This document shows positions 54,031 to 63,129 of a stretch of 64,000 nucleotides of DNA, piece by piece. This DNA is from Opitutaceae bacterium. Its GTDB lineage: Bacteria; Verrucomicrobiota; Verrucomicrobiia; Opitutales; Opitutaceae. The position numbers and the translations under genes were made by a program. Position 1 is the stretch's first letter; each line of letters begins with the position of its first letter. The DNA is taken from contig JAEUHC010000003.1 in the NCBI GenBank assembly GCA_016794785.1, positions 62,001 to 126,000 on the forward strand, given 5' to 3'. Under the pieces are notes generated by a model, which had not been told where the DNA came from, ran no database searches, and saw only the letters and a program-made list of their open reading frames with translations.

Positions 54031-55335
54031 ATGCGCAAGAATCTCGTCACCACCCAAAAACGTGTGCTCGCCGTCATCATGGGCGGCGGCCGCGGCACCC
54101 GTCTCCACCCCCTCACACAGGAGCGCTGCAAGCCCGCCGTGCCGCTCGCCGGCAAATATCGCCTCGTCGACATCCCGATCTCGAACTGCCTCAACAGCGA
54201 CATCAACCGGATGTTTCTGCTCACGCAGTTTCAGACGGCTTCTCTGCACCGCCACGTGCAGACCACCTACCACTTCGATCCGTTCGGCGGGGGCTTCGTC
54301 GACATCATGTCCGCGGAGCAGACCGAGAAGGGCTCTGACTGGTATCAGGGCACGGCCGATGCCGTGCGGCGCAATCTGATCCACTTCCGCAGTTTCCCGC
54401 ACGACCTGGTGCTCATTCTCTCCGGCGACCAGCTCTACCGGATGGATTTCCGCCGCATCATCGAGGAGCACACGGTCAACCATGCCGACGTCACGATCGC
54501 GTCGATTCCGTTTCCCGTTTCCAAGGTCGCCGGCCTCGGCCTGATGCAGGTCAACGATGACCAGACCATCCAGCGTTTCGTCGAGAAGCCGAAGGATCCC
54601 GCCGTCATCGACAGCCTCACGCTGAGCCCAAAGCTCGAGGCTTCGTTGCAAACCAAGTCTGTGGAAAAACAGTGCCTCGCCTCGATGGGCATCTATGTTT
54701 TCAACCGCCAGGTGCTGGCCGACGCGCTCGACAACTCGATGACCGACTTCGGCAAGGAAGTCATCCCGAGCCTGCTCGGGAAAAAGAAACTCTGCGCGCA
54801 CATCTTCGAGGGCTACTGGGAAGACATCGGCACCGTGCGCGCCTTCTTCGAGGCCAACCTCGCGCTCGCGCAACCGCTGCCGCCGTTCAACTTCTTCGAT
54901 CCCTCCGCGCCGATTTACACGCAGGACCGCTACTTGCCGGCCTCCAAGCTCAACAAGTGCGCCATTGATCATGTTGTGATCGGCGACGGCTCGATTCTCA
55001 CGGATTCCACACTGCGCCACTGCGTGCTGGGCATCCGCTCCTACGTCGGCGAGGGCAGCAACCTTGAGGACACGATCGTGATGGGCTCGGACAACTACGA
55101 GACCGACGCGCAGCTGGCTGAAAACATCGCCTTGGGTCGCCCGCACCTCGGCGTGGGCAAGCATTGCCGGGTCAAGGGGGCCATCATCGACAAGAACACG
55201 CGCATCGGTGATGGCTGCGTGCTCATCGCCGACGGCAAGGCCGATGGCACCTACGCCGACGGCCGCGTGATCGTGCGCGATGGCGTGCTGGTCGTGCCGA
55301 AGAACATGATCCTGCCGGCGGGCACGATCGTTTAA
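54031..55335 (+). CDS. glgC: Glucose-1-phosphate adenylyltransferase
   Basis: A 434-residue enzyme that makes ADP-glucose for glycogen synthesis. The nucleotidyltransferase domain has VLAVIMGGGRGTRLHPLT, the CKPAVPLAGKYRLVDIPISN segment, WYQGTADAVRRN and LILSGDQLYRMD. The C-terminal left-handed beta-helix (about 300-434) carries the hexapeptide repeats and the likely allosteric sites. ATG 54031 gives the normal N terminus; 31 in-frame upstream codons look non-coding. Single gene; a CATTGCGAGG repeat starts two bases after its stop. Confidence 0.96.
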   Translation: MRKNLVTTQKRVLAVIMGGGRGTRLHPLTQERCKPAVPLAGKYRLVDIPISNCLNSDINRMFLLTQFQTASLHRHVQTTYHFDPFGGGFVDIMSAEQTEKGSDWYQGTADAVRRNLIHFRSFPHDLVLILSGDQLYRMDFRRIIEEHTVNHADVTIASIPFPVSKVAGLGLMQVNDDQTIQRFVEKPKDPAVIDSLTLSPKLEASLQTKSVEKQCLASMGIYVFNRQVLADALDNSMTDFGKEVIPSLLGKKKLCAHIFEGYWEDIGTVRAFFEANLALAQPLPPFNFFDPSAPIYTQDRYLPASKLNKCAIDHVVIGDGSILTDSTLRHCVLGIRSYVGEGSNLEDTIVMGSDNYETDAQLAENIALGRPHLGVGKHCRVKGAIIDKNTRIGDGCVLIADGKADGTYADGRVIVRDGVLVVPKNMILPAGTIV

Positions 55336-55337
55336 TA

Positions 55338-55452
55338 CCAACGTCCGCTTCTTTTTAGACCTTTGTCATTGCGAGGTGCGCGCAGCGCGCCGTGGCAATC
55401 CAGCTGGATTGCTTCGTCGCTCCGCTCCTCGCAATGACAGTCCAAAAGCGAA
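55338..55452. repeat. Dispersed hairpin repeat, CATTGCGAGG family, copy 2
   Basis: Nearly identical to 8119-8234 over about 115 bases, including the flanking CCAACGTC at the left end and TCCAAAAGCGAA at the right end, so the mobile or copied unit is longer than the hairpin alone. It follows the glgC stop directly. Confidence 0.88.
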
Positions 55453-55492
55453 GGCACGTTGTTATGAGCCGATCTCTCGGCCGTCGGCTTGG

Positions 55493-56350
55493 CTACTTCA
55501 GGCGCGCGACTGCGTCCTTTGCCTGGCGGTTGCCAGGATCGAGCCGAAGGGCGGTCTCGTAGGCGGTGCGCGCCTCCGCGGGGCGCTGGAGTTTTTCCTC
55601 GATGTTGCCGATCCGGTGCCAGACGGCGCTGTGCGGCGGCGAAGCGGGCGAGGGCGGGGTGAGCGCGACACATTGCCTTAGGCGCGCCAGCCCGCGTTCG
55701 AGATTCTGGCCGCTGATTGAGGCGGTGCGGCCATACTGGTAGAGCGCCGTGTAGTGGTCGGGCTGGGCGGCGATCAGCTCGTCGCAGACCTTGAAGGCGC
55801 CGGCGTAGTCCTTGTCGTCCACGCGGCTGATGATGCTGAGGACGGTGGCGCGTTCGGGATCGTGCTTGCGCAGCTCGGCCAGATGGGCGCGGGCCTTGGC
55901 GCCGCTGCCGATGGGCCAGGGCGCGTGGTGATAAAAGCGAAACAGCGCCTCGCGTGCGTCGAGCTGAGCGGGATCGAGGGCGACTGCTTTTTCCAGCATG
56001 TCGCGGCCCTTATTCGCGCTAGAGAGCGAGCGCGAGCGGTTGGCGGCGTTGAGCAGCGCCCCGCCGTAGGCGGCGAGGTAGGTGGCGTTGGCGGGTTCGA
56101 GTTCCGCGGCCTCGCCAAACCATTTCGCGGCCTCCTCCAGCGCCGCGGCGTCGTTGCGCCGCGCGCAGACGCGTCCGAGGTAGTGGCGCACCGCGGCGTT
56201 TTTCGGTTCCGCCGCGGCCACCGCGGAAAAAGCCGCGTGGGCCTCCGGGTAGCGCCGGGCCTTGAAATGTTCGACGGCGGCCTCGAATTCACCGGCGCAC
56301 ACGGTCGTGAGTGGAAGCAGCAGAAGAGCGACGAGACTGAGACGGGGCAT
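55493..56350 (-). CDS. Secreted tetratricopeptide-repeat protein
   Basis: A 285-residue protein with a signal peptide (about 1-19, LSLVALLLLPLTTVCAG). The rest is helical TPR-type repeats: EFEAAVEHFKARRYPEAHAAF, AAKWFGEAAELEPANATYLAAYGGALLN, DMLEKAVALDPAQLDAREALF, and a last RPAEARTAYETALRLDPGN. TPRs bind proteins; no enzyme motif is seen. It is the last gene of the minus-strand group pfkB-like, tmk, holB, TPR, 50 bases after holB, and may have no functional link with DNA replication. Confidence 0.88.
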   Translation of the reverse strand: MPRLSLVALLLLPLTTVCAGEFEAAVEHFKARRYPEAHAAFSAVAAAEPKNAAVRHYLGRVCARRNDAAALEEAAKWFGEAAELEPANATYLAAYGGALLNAANRSRSLSSANKGRDMLEKAVALDPAQLDAREALFRFYHHAPWPIGSGAKARAHLAELRKHDPERATVLSIISRVDDKDYAGAFKVCDELIAAQPDHYTALYQYGRTASISGQNLERGLARLRQCVALTPPSPASPPHSAVWHRIGNIEEKLQRPAEARTAYETALRLDPGNRQAKDAVARLK

Positions 56351-56400
56351 GTGGGGGAAACAGCTGTCCGTGAAAAAGGTTTCCGCGATTTTTGTCACGC

Positions 56401-57369
56401 TTACCGCCGCGACCACAGCCGCAGCGAAGACAGCAGGAAATTCTCCAGCACTGCCGACTCGTTGAGATTCAGCCGCAGCAGGCCGGTATCGTGCTCAAGC
56501 TGCCCGATGGCGGCGACGAGCGCCCGGCGCGTCGGCTCGTCGCCAGCGGCAAGGCGGGGAAGGGAAAATTCTCGCGTGGCTTGCGCGATTTCGGAGAACA
56601 GGCGCAGCCGCAGGCCATTCGCGAGGCCCGTCTCGATGGCGGTCTGCTCATCGTCGTCGAGGTCGGGCGGGAGTTTTCCCTTCTGGGCCTTCCACGCCTC
56701 GGCGGTGGCGAAGTCCAGCACCGCGCCGAACCGCGCGACGAGCCCGTAAAGGGTGAAAATATGATCCGCGATCTCGGCCTTGTCGTTGGCCACGCCGTCG
56801 GCGAGCCGGCCGAGCCAGGCGCGGTAGTCGTCGCGCCACGCAGCCCAGCCATCGGCGGCGACGGGTGCGGCGGTCGCGGGGAAGCGGAAAATCAGCACGC
56901 GGCTGCGAATCGTGGGCAGCAGCGCATAGGGCCGAGTCGTGAGCAGGAGGAGTGTGGTGTTGGCGGGCGGCTCCTCGAGCGTCTTGAGGAAGACATTGGC
57001 CGCCGTGAGATGCATGCGATCGACTTCGTGGATGATCGCGACCTTGCGCGGGGCGACGGCGGGCGAGACCTGGACCTTGCCGATGAGATCGCGCGTGGCA
57101 TCGGCTGAAATCTGGCGCATCTTGCCGGCCGGGCGCAGCGCGAAGCAGTCCGGATGCTGATCGGGTGGAAAGGTCGCCGAGGCGCGCCGGCCTTCGGGAC
57201 CGTTGAGCAGGCGGTCCGCGATGGCGTGGGCGATGGCGGCGAGTGTCTCTGGATCGTCGCCATGCAGGAGCAGGCTGTGCGAGAGCCGATGCCGGGCGAT
57301 CGCTTGGTCAATCACCGCGACCGCCGGGGTGCCGGCGAGGGCGGCGGGCCAGGGAGTCACAGGAGACAT
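56401..57369 (-). CDS. holB: DNA polymerase III, delta' subunit
   Basis: A 322-residue clamp-loader subunit. The AAA+ fold shows HRLSHSLLLHGDDPETLAA (a degenerate P-loop, as is normal for delta'), VAIIHEVDRMHLTAANVFLKTLEEPPANTTLLLLTT (sensor region) and PTIRSRVLIFRFP. The usual zinc-binding Cys cluster before HPD is absent (SATFPPDQHPDCFAL). The C-terminal collar domain is all-helical. It follows tmk with a 97-base gap that contains an inverted repeat; tmk-holB is a common pair. Confidence 0.9.
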   Translation of the reverse strand: MSPVTPWPAALAGTPAVAVIDQAIARHRLSHSLLLHGDDPETLAAIAHAIADRLLNGPEGRRASATFPPDQHPDCFALRPAGKMRQISADATRDLIGKVQVSPAVAPRKVAIIHEVDRMHLTAANVFLKTLEEPPANTTLLLLTTRPYALLPTIRSRVLIFRFPATAAPVAADGWAAWRDDYRAWLGRLADGVANDKAEIADHIFTLYGLVARFGAVLDFATAEAWKAQKGKLPPDLDDDEQTAIETGLANGLRLRLFSEIAQATREFSLPRLAAGDEPTRRALVAAIGQLEHDTGLLRLNLNESAVLENFLLSSLRLWSRR

Positions 57370-57377
57370 AATGATAC

Positions 57378-57456
57378 CAGAAGTTAGATGTCAGAGGCGG
57401 AAGGCCGAAAGATGATGTCGAAGTGCGATGTTCTGACTTCTGACATCCGGCTTCTG
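57378..57456. repeat. CAGAAGxxxGATGTCAGA inverted repeat
   Basis: Left arm 57378-57402 and right arm 57431-57456 are inverted with several mismatches (CAGAAG and GATGTCAGA cores kept). It lies between tmk and holB on the same transcript, so it is transcribed and could stabilise or process the mRNA. Confidence 0.55.
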
Positions 57457-57466
57457 ACCTATTGTC

Positions 57467-58114
57467 TTACTTCAGTCGCGCCTGCACCTCGGCCCAGATC
57501 TTCTTTTCAATCGCGTCCTCGGTCTTGGTGCCGTCGACGACGATGAAGCGCTCGGGCAGGCCTTGGGCGAGCACCAGGTAGCCCTGGCGGACCTTGGTGT
57601 AGAAATCCACGTTTTCGCGCTCCATGCGGTCCGGCAGGCCGGAGGCGCGGGTCTTGAGGCGCGCGAGGCTGACCGCCTCCGGCACATCGATCACGATGGT
57701 GAGATCGGGCATCACATCGCCGACGGCGAAGCGGTTGATCTGTGCCACGGGCCCGGCGGCGAGGTTGCGAGCGATGCCCTGGTATACGGTCGAGGAGTCG
57801 AGGAAACGATCACTGAGCACGATTGCCCCGCGCAGCAGGGCGGGGGCGATGACCTCGCGCACGAGCTGCGCGCGGGCGGCGGTGAAGAGCAGCAGCTCCG
57901 TCTCGGCGCACATCTCGTCGCCCTTGGAATTGTGGACGATGATGTTCCGAATCTGCTCGCCGATCTCCGTGCCGCCGGGCTCGCGGGTCGTGACGACATC
58001 GCGGTGGGTCTTCTGAAAGTGGGCCGCGAGACGCGCGATCTGGGTGGACTTGCCCGAGCCTTCGGAACCCTCGAAGGAGACCAGGCGGCCGGCGGGTTTG
58101 GTTTTCGACGACAT
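57467..58114 (-). CDS. tmk: Thymidylate kinase
   Basis: A 215-residue kinase making dTDP from dTMP. The P-loop is F-E-G-S-E-G-S-G-K-S-T, with TTREPGGTEIGE, the DR motif in LSDRFLDSSTVYQG, and a lid-type region around RENVDFYTKVRQGY. The Arg in the DR(Y/F) motif is present. Start M-S-S-K-T-K at ATG 58112-58114; upstream in-frame residues overlap the preceding kinase gene. Lies 19 bases after the PfkB-like gene and before holB. Confidence 0.95.
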   Translation of the reverse strand: MSSKTKPAGRLVSFEGSEGSGKSTQIARLAAHFQKTHRDVVTTREPGGTEIGEQIRNIIVHNSKGDEMCAETELLLFTAARAQLVREVIAPALLRGAIVLSDRFLDSSTVYQGIARNLAAGPVAQINRFAVGDVMPDLTIVIDVPEAVSLARLKTRASGLPDRMERENVDFYTKVRQGYLVLAQGLPERFIVVDGTKTEDAIEKKIWAEVQARLK

Positions 58115-58133
58115 GAGCAGAGAATGGCGGGCT

Positions 58134-59243
58134 TCAGCGCCAGTTGGCGAGGAAGGTTTCCAGCGCGGCCAGGCTCGGGCTCTCGCCGGTGCGCACATAA
58201 TGGCCGCTCGTGCTCACGCCGAGCGCAAGGCACGCCTCGGGATCGAGGCCGAGGAGCTGGCCGGTGGTGAAGCCCGCGTTGAAATGATCGCCGGCGCCGG
58301 TGGTGATTTTCGGCTTGGCGGTGTAGGGGCCGGGCACGCAGGCCGATCCTGCGGCGGTGGCGCACGCAGCGCACTCGACCGGGTGGATTACGACCGTGTG
58401 CAGACCGAGCTGGGCGCGAATCGCGGTGGCGGTGGCGCGGAGGCTGGCCTCCTCGGCGCTGACCGTGCCGCAGCCGAGCGCGGCGGCGACTTGCTGCGCC
58501 TCCTTGAGATTGAGCCCGAGCGTCACGCGGCCGAACGGCGAGAACTTCCCGATGGCCGCGAGCGCGGCGCGCAGATCCTCGGCCGAGCGTTTTTCCGGAT
58601 CGGCGAGGTCGAAGAAGTAAACGCGATCGGGCGCCGGCGGCAGCTTTGGCAACACATGCTCGGTGAGCGCGGTGAAGATCGCCGTCATGTTTGGGATCAT
58701 CGTCCAGTTCACGAGCGCCACGAGGCTGGCGGCGGCGATCTCGGCGTGGAAGGCGGCCTCGCCCATCACCGCGCAGATGCGGTCGTAGGTGATCTCGTCG
58801 AGGCAGCGCATCTGGCCGAGCATGAGCTTGCCATCGTTGCACTCGATCGCGGTCGTCTGGGCGGCGGCGCAGATCGAGACGGTGCGGGCGCGGGCGGCCA
58901 TCGCGGCGAAGACCGGGTGGATGGCGGGCTCGCCGACGGCGCCAATGTAGGTCACGCGCGCGCCGGCGGAGAGGAGGGCGTTGGCCATGATGGGGCCGTT
59001 GCCGCCGAGTTTGTCGATGCGCGGGTAAAGCTCGATGTTGGTGCTCTTGCCGGCGGCGGCGCTGATGCGCTGGCCGAGCTCGGCGAGCGTGGCGATGGGC
59101 GTGAAGTTGTCCCCGGCGCTCCGGCGCAGGCCGACGGGCGTGACGATGGTGTCGACAAAGCCGTCGAAGCCCACGAGGGCGCTGGCGGAGCCGATGGCGG
59201 CGCGGCGGGACTTGAGTTGATCGAGGGCGCGTTGGCGGAACAT
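58134..59243 (-). CDS. PfkB-family carbohydrate kinase
   Basis: A 369-residue sugar or nucleoside kinase. Signatures are LVGFDGFVDTIV near the start, GGNGPIMANALLSAGARVTYIG (signature 1 region) and T-T-G-A-G-D-H-F-N-A-G (signature 2, with the catalytic Asp). It is longer than ribokinase or fructokinase (about 300) and carries extra residues in the N-terminal half. The substrate is unknown. First gene of the tmk-holB-TPR transcript; ATG 59241-59243 begins at M-F-R-Q-R-A. Divergent from exbB. Confidence 0.88.
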   Translation of the reverse strand: MFRQRALDQLKSRRAAIGSASALVGFDGFVDTIVTPVGLRRSAGDNFTPIATLAELGQRISAAAGKSTNIELYPRIDKLGGNGPIMANALLSAGARVTYIGAVGEPAIHPVFAAMAARARTVSICAAAQTTAIECNDGKLMLGQMRCLDEITYDRICAVMGEAAFHAEIAAASLVALVNWTMIPNMTAIFTALTEHVLPKLPPAPDRVYFFDLADPEKRSAEDLRAALAAIGKFSPFGRVTLGLNLKEAQQVAAALGCGTVSAEEASLRATATAIRAQLGLHTVVIHPVECAACATAAGSACVPGPYTAKPKITTGAGDHFNAGFTTGQLLGLDPEACLALGVSTSGHYVRTGESPSLAALETFLANWR

Positions 59244-59389
59244 AAAATGGGTCGAAGGTGGGAAGCGGGCCCCCGAGCAAAAAACCCGCGCCGGCCGTCG
59301 CAAACAGATTCGCGCGCCGCCGTGAACAAGTCGCCCGGGTTTTCCGTTGAACGCGCGGATCAAACCCGGCAACTGTGTGCAACACGCTC

Positions 59390-60091
59390 ATGCTTGCGCC
59401 GAATTTTTTCCCTCCTGTCCTCGCGACCAACATCATCGACATCTTCGAACGCTGTGGGACCATCGACAAAATCATCGTGCTGGGCCTCGCCGTGGCGAGC
59501 CTGGTGGCCTGGACGGTGATGTTCGGCAAGCACGCCGAATTGAAGCGGCTGCGCGCGCTGAATCGCTCGTTCGAAGGCCACCTGCGCGACCAGCGCACGC
59601 TGCTCGATCTGCCGGAGTCGTTTCGCGACAAGCGTGCGATTCCCTACGCGGATCTTTTTGCCGATGCGGTCGAGGGCTACTGGCGCGCCGCGGCGATCGG
59701 GCGCGAGCGCGGCGTGGAGAGTTCGCGCGCGCGGCTCGAGCATGCGGAGAACGCCCTCCAGCGCGCCATCGCGCGCCAGACGCTGCGCTACGAATCGAGC
59801 ATGATCTTCCTGGCCTCGATTGTGTCGGGCGCGCCGTTCATCGGCCTGCTCGGCACGGTGTGGGGCGTGATGGAGGCCTTCAGCGCGATCGCGATGCAGC
59901 AGACCGCGGGCATTCAGCAGCTCGCGCCGGGCGTCTCGGGCGCGATGCTCGCCACGATCGCCGGCCTCGTCGTCGCGATCCCGTCGGTCTTCGGCTACAA
60001 CTTCCTGCTCGGCCACACGCGCCAGATGGTCACGGAGCTGGAAAACTTCGCGAGCTCGCTCGCCGACCGCATCGAGCTGGAGTCGAACTGA
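59390..60091 (+). CDS. exbB: MotA/TolQ/ExbB proton channel family protein
   Basis: A 233-residue inner-membrane protein of the proton-driven motor that energises TonB or Tol. One helix near 25-45 (IIVLGLAVASLVAWTVMFG), then a cytoplasmic loop of about 90 residues, then two helices containing SGAPFIGLLGTVWGVMEAF and GVSGAMLATIAGLVVAIPSV, the conserved core. ATG 59390 is preferred over the GTG at 59375. It opens the exbB-exbD-tonB operon; with two large TonB receptors in the window a TonB role is more likely than Tol. Confidence 0.92.
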   Translation: MLAPNFFPPVLATNIIDIFERCGTIDKIIVLGLAVASLVAWTVMFGKHAELKRLRALNRSFEGHLRDQRTLLDLPESFRDKRAIPYADLFADAVEGYWRAAAIGRERGVESSRARLEHAENALQRAIARQTLRYESSMIFLASIVSGAPFIGLLGTVWGVMEAFSAIAMQQTAGIQQLAPGVSGAMLATIAGLVVAIPSVFGYNFLLGHTRQMVTELENFASSLADRIELESN

Positions 60092-60104
60092 GGGACGCCC
60101 CGCC

Positions 60105-60536
60105 ATGGCCCGCAATTTCCGCCGTCACCGCGCCTCGCACCCCATCGCGGACCTCAACGTGACCAACCTGATCGATCTCGGGTTCATTTTGCTCGTGATC
60201 TTCATGATCGCGACGCCGCTCATCCAGCAGGAGCAGACGATTGCGATCAACCTGCCGACGGTCGCGAAGTCCCCGCAGCAGAAAGCCGATCCGAAGGACC
60301 GCTTCGTCGCCGTGGGCGTCAACGCCCGCGGCCTCTTCATCGACAACGAGCGCACGACCGTGACGCTCGCCGAGCTGCGCACCCGGCTGCGCATGCTCGC
60401 CGCCGAGTCCAAGCAGCCGGTCATCCGCATCCGGGGCGACGCGACGGTGCCCTATCAGCGCGTGGCCGAACTCTTCACCGAGGTCGAACGGGCGGGGCTC
60501 ACCCGCTTCATGATCGACACGAAGACGGAGGACTGA
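60105..60536 (+). CDS. exbD: ExbD/TolR family protein
   Basis: A 143-residue protein: one N-terminal helix (about 20-40) with the essential Asp in the NVTNLIDLGFILLVIFM segment, then a periplasmic domain ending TRFMIDTKTED. The Asp carries protons through the ExbB-ExbD channel. The usual L-V-D-V(M/V) is L-I-D-L-G here, a conservative change. It lies 13 bases after exbB and 7 bases before the TonB-like gene. Confidence 0.92.
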   Translation: MARNFRRHRASHPIADLNVTNLIDLGFILLVIFMIATPLIQQEQTIAINLPTVAKSPQQKADPKDRFVAVGVNARGLFIDNERTTVTLAELRTRLRMLAAESKQPVIRIRGDATVPYQRVAELFTEVERAGLTRFMIDTKTED

Positions 60537-60543
60537 GCGCACC

Positions 60544-61419
60544 ATGGACTCGGGTTCGCCGCGCGCCTTTCTTTGCTCGCTGGGGCTGCACGGCCTCGTG
60601 GCGCTGGCGTTGCTGCTGAGCTTGGTCTCCAGGACCGACGAGCCGCCGCAGAAGATTCTGCAGCTCGTCGCCGGCGAGGGCGATAATTACATGGCCAACG
60701 AAGCGCCCGCCCTGGGCGTGACCGGAGGCATCAGCGTGCCGATGACGAAAGCCCCCGAGCCCCGGCCCGCGCCCGCGCCCGAGCCGACGCCGCCTGCACC
60801 CGCACCCGCTCCGCCGACGCCCACGGCCAAGGCGACGGCCCCGGAAGAGATCCCGAATTTTTCGAAGCAGATCACGCGCAAGCTCATCATCGCCGAGTCG
60901 AAGGCGAAGCTTGAGCTCAAACGCGAGGCGGCCGCGAAGAAGAAACGCGAGGAGGAGGAGCGGAAGCGCATCTCCAAGGAGGAATTTGATCAGAAGAACA
61001 AGGCCAGGAGCGCCCCGGCGCCCGCCAAGAACACGCCCACCAAGGTTGCGAAGATCGACGCCGAAGGCATCGCCAAGGGCGTGGTCGGCGGCTCGCCCAA
61101 CAACAAGGTCGGCGGCGCCGGCGGCAAGGCCCTGACCGCCGCCGAGGGCGACGAGGCCGAGCGCTATGGCGCCGCGCTGCTCCAGCGCCTGAAGGACGCA
61201 CTCGATCGCACGCCGGGTCTCAATGACGGGCTCCGGGCCGAGGCGGAGTTCACCATCGAGGCCGACGGCCGGCTCACGCGGGCACGCATCACCAAGTCGT
61301 CGCGCAACGACGCCTTCGACAAGGCCGTGCTCGAGGCCATCGCCTCGGTGCGGATGGGCACGCGACCCCGCGGGGTGGCGGCCACGCAGTTGGTGCCTTT
61401 CTCCACCCACGGGCGGTAG
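60544..61419 (+). CDS. TonB/TolA-like periplasmic-spanning protein
   Basis: A 291-residue energy transducer. One N-terminal membrane helix (about 8-28: FLCSLGLHGLVALALLLSLV), then a Pro-rich section (about 68-100), a Lys/Glu-rich helix (about 105-160: KAKLELKREAAAKKKREEEE) that resembles TolA, and a C-terminal TonB-like domain with FTIEADGRLTRARITKSS. The mix of Pro-rich and TolA-like charged helix makes TonB and TolA equally possible. Third gene of the exbB-exbD operon; a tRNA gene follows after 71 bases. Confidence 0.85.
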   Translation: MDSGSPRAFLCSLGLHGLVALALLLSLVSRTDEPPQKILQLVAGEGDNYMANEAPALGVTGGISVPMTKAPEPRPAPAPEPTPPAPAPAPPTPTAKATAPEEIPNFSKQITRKLIIAESKAKLELKREAAAKKKREEEERKRISKEEFDQKNKARSAPAPAKNTPTKVAKIDAEGIAKGVVGGSPNNKVGGAGGKALTAAEGDEAERYGAALLQRLKDALDRTPGLNDGLRAEAEFTIEADGRLTRARITKSSRNDAFDKAVLEAIASVRMGTRPRGVAATQLVPFSTHGR

Positions 61420-61490
61420 GAAAAGGGCTGAGAAAGTCCTTGCGTTCGACCGCGGAACTTTGATTTTTCTCGCCCCTCGTCAGGGTAAAT

Positions 61491-61566
61491 GGGCTCTTAG
61501 CTCAGTTGGTAGAGCGCCTCAATGGCATTGAGGAGGTCAGGAGTTCGAGCCTCCTAGGGTCCACCA
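61491..61566 (+). tRNA. tRNA-Ala (anticodon GGC)
   Basis: A 76-base tRNA with encoded CCA end. Acceptor stem GGGCTCT pairs with AGGGTCC and includes the G3-U70 pair that identifies alanine tRNA. The D arm is GCTC-AGTTGGTA-GAGC. The anticodon stem CCTCA/TGAGG encloses the loop ATGGCAT, anticodon GGC (reads GCC). The T arm is AGGAG-TTCGAGC-CTCCT. Confidence 0.97.
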
Positions 61567-61571
61567 TTTTT

Positions 61572-61599
61572 CCCCGCCTTCACGGCGGGGATTTTTTTT
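61572..61599 (+). terminator. Rho-independent terminator after tRNA-Ala
   Basis: CCCCGCC (61572-61578), loop TTCAC, GGCGGGG (61584-61590), then A and eight T. It starts five bases after the tRNA CCA end. Confidence 0.92.
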
Positions 61600-61686
61600 G
61601 GCGCAGCCCCAAGGCTCGGAGGCTGGCCTAATTGGTGCATTGACCGTCATCCTTGGCGAAGCGACAAAACACCTTCCTCAGACCGC

Positions 61687-63111
<1,425 letters not shown>

Positions 63112-63129
63112 CCTCCTCCGACCCTCATC

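Noticed and set aside
61455..61490. TTGATT...GTAAAT as a promoter for tRNA-Ala
   Set aside because: The -10-like hexamer touches the first base of the mature tRNA, leaving no room for a start site; the tRNA may be transcribed with the exbB operon instead.
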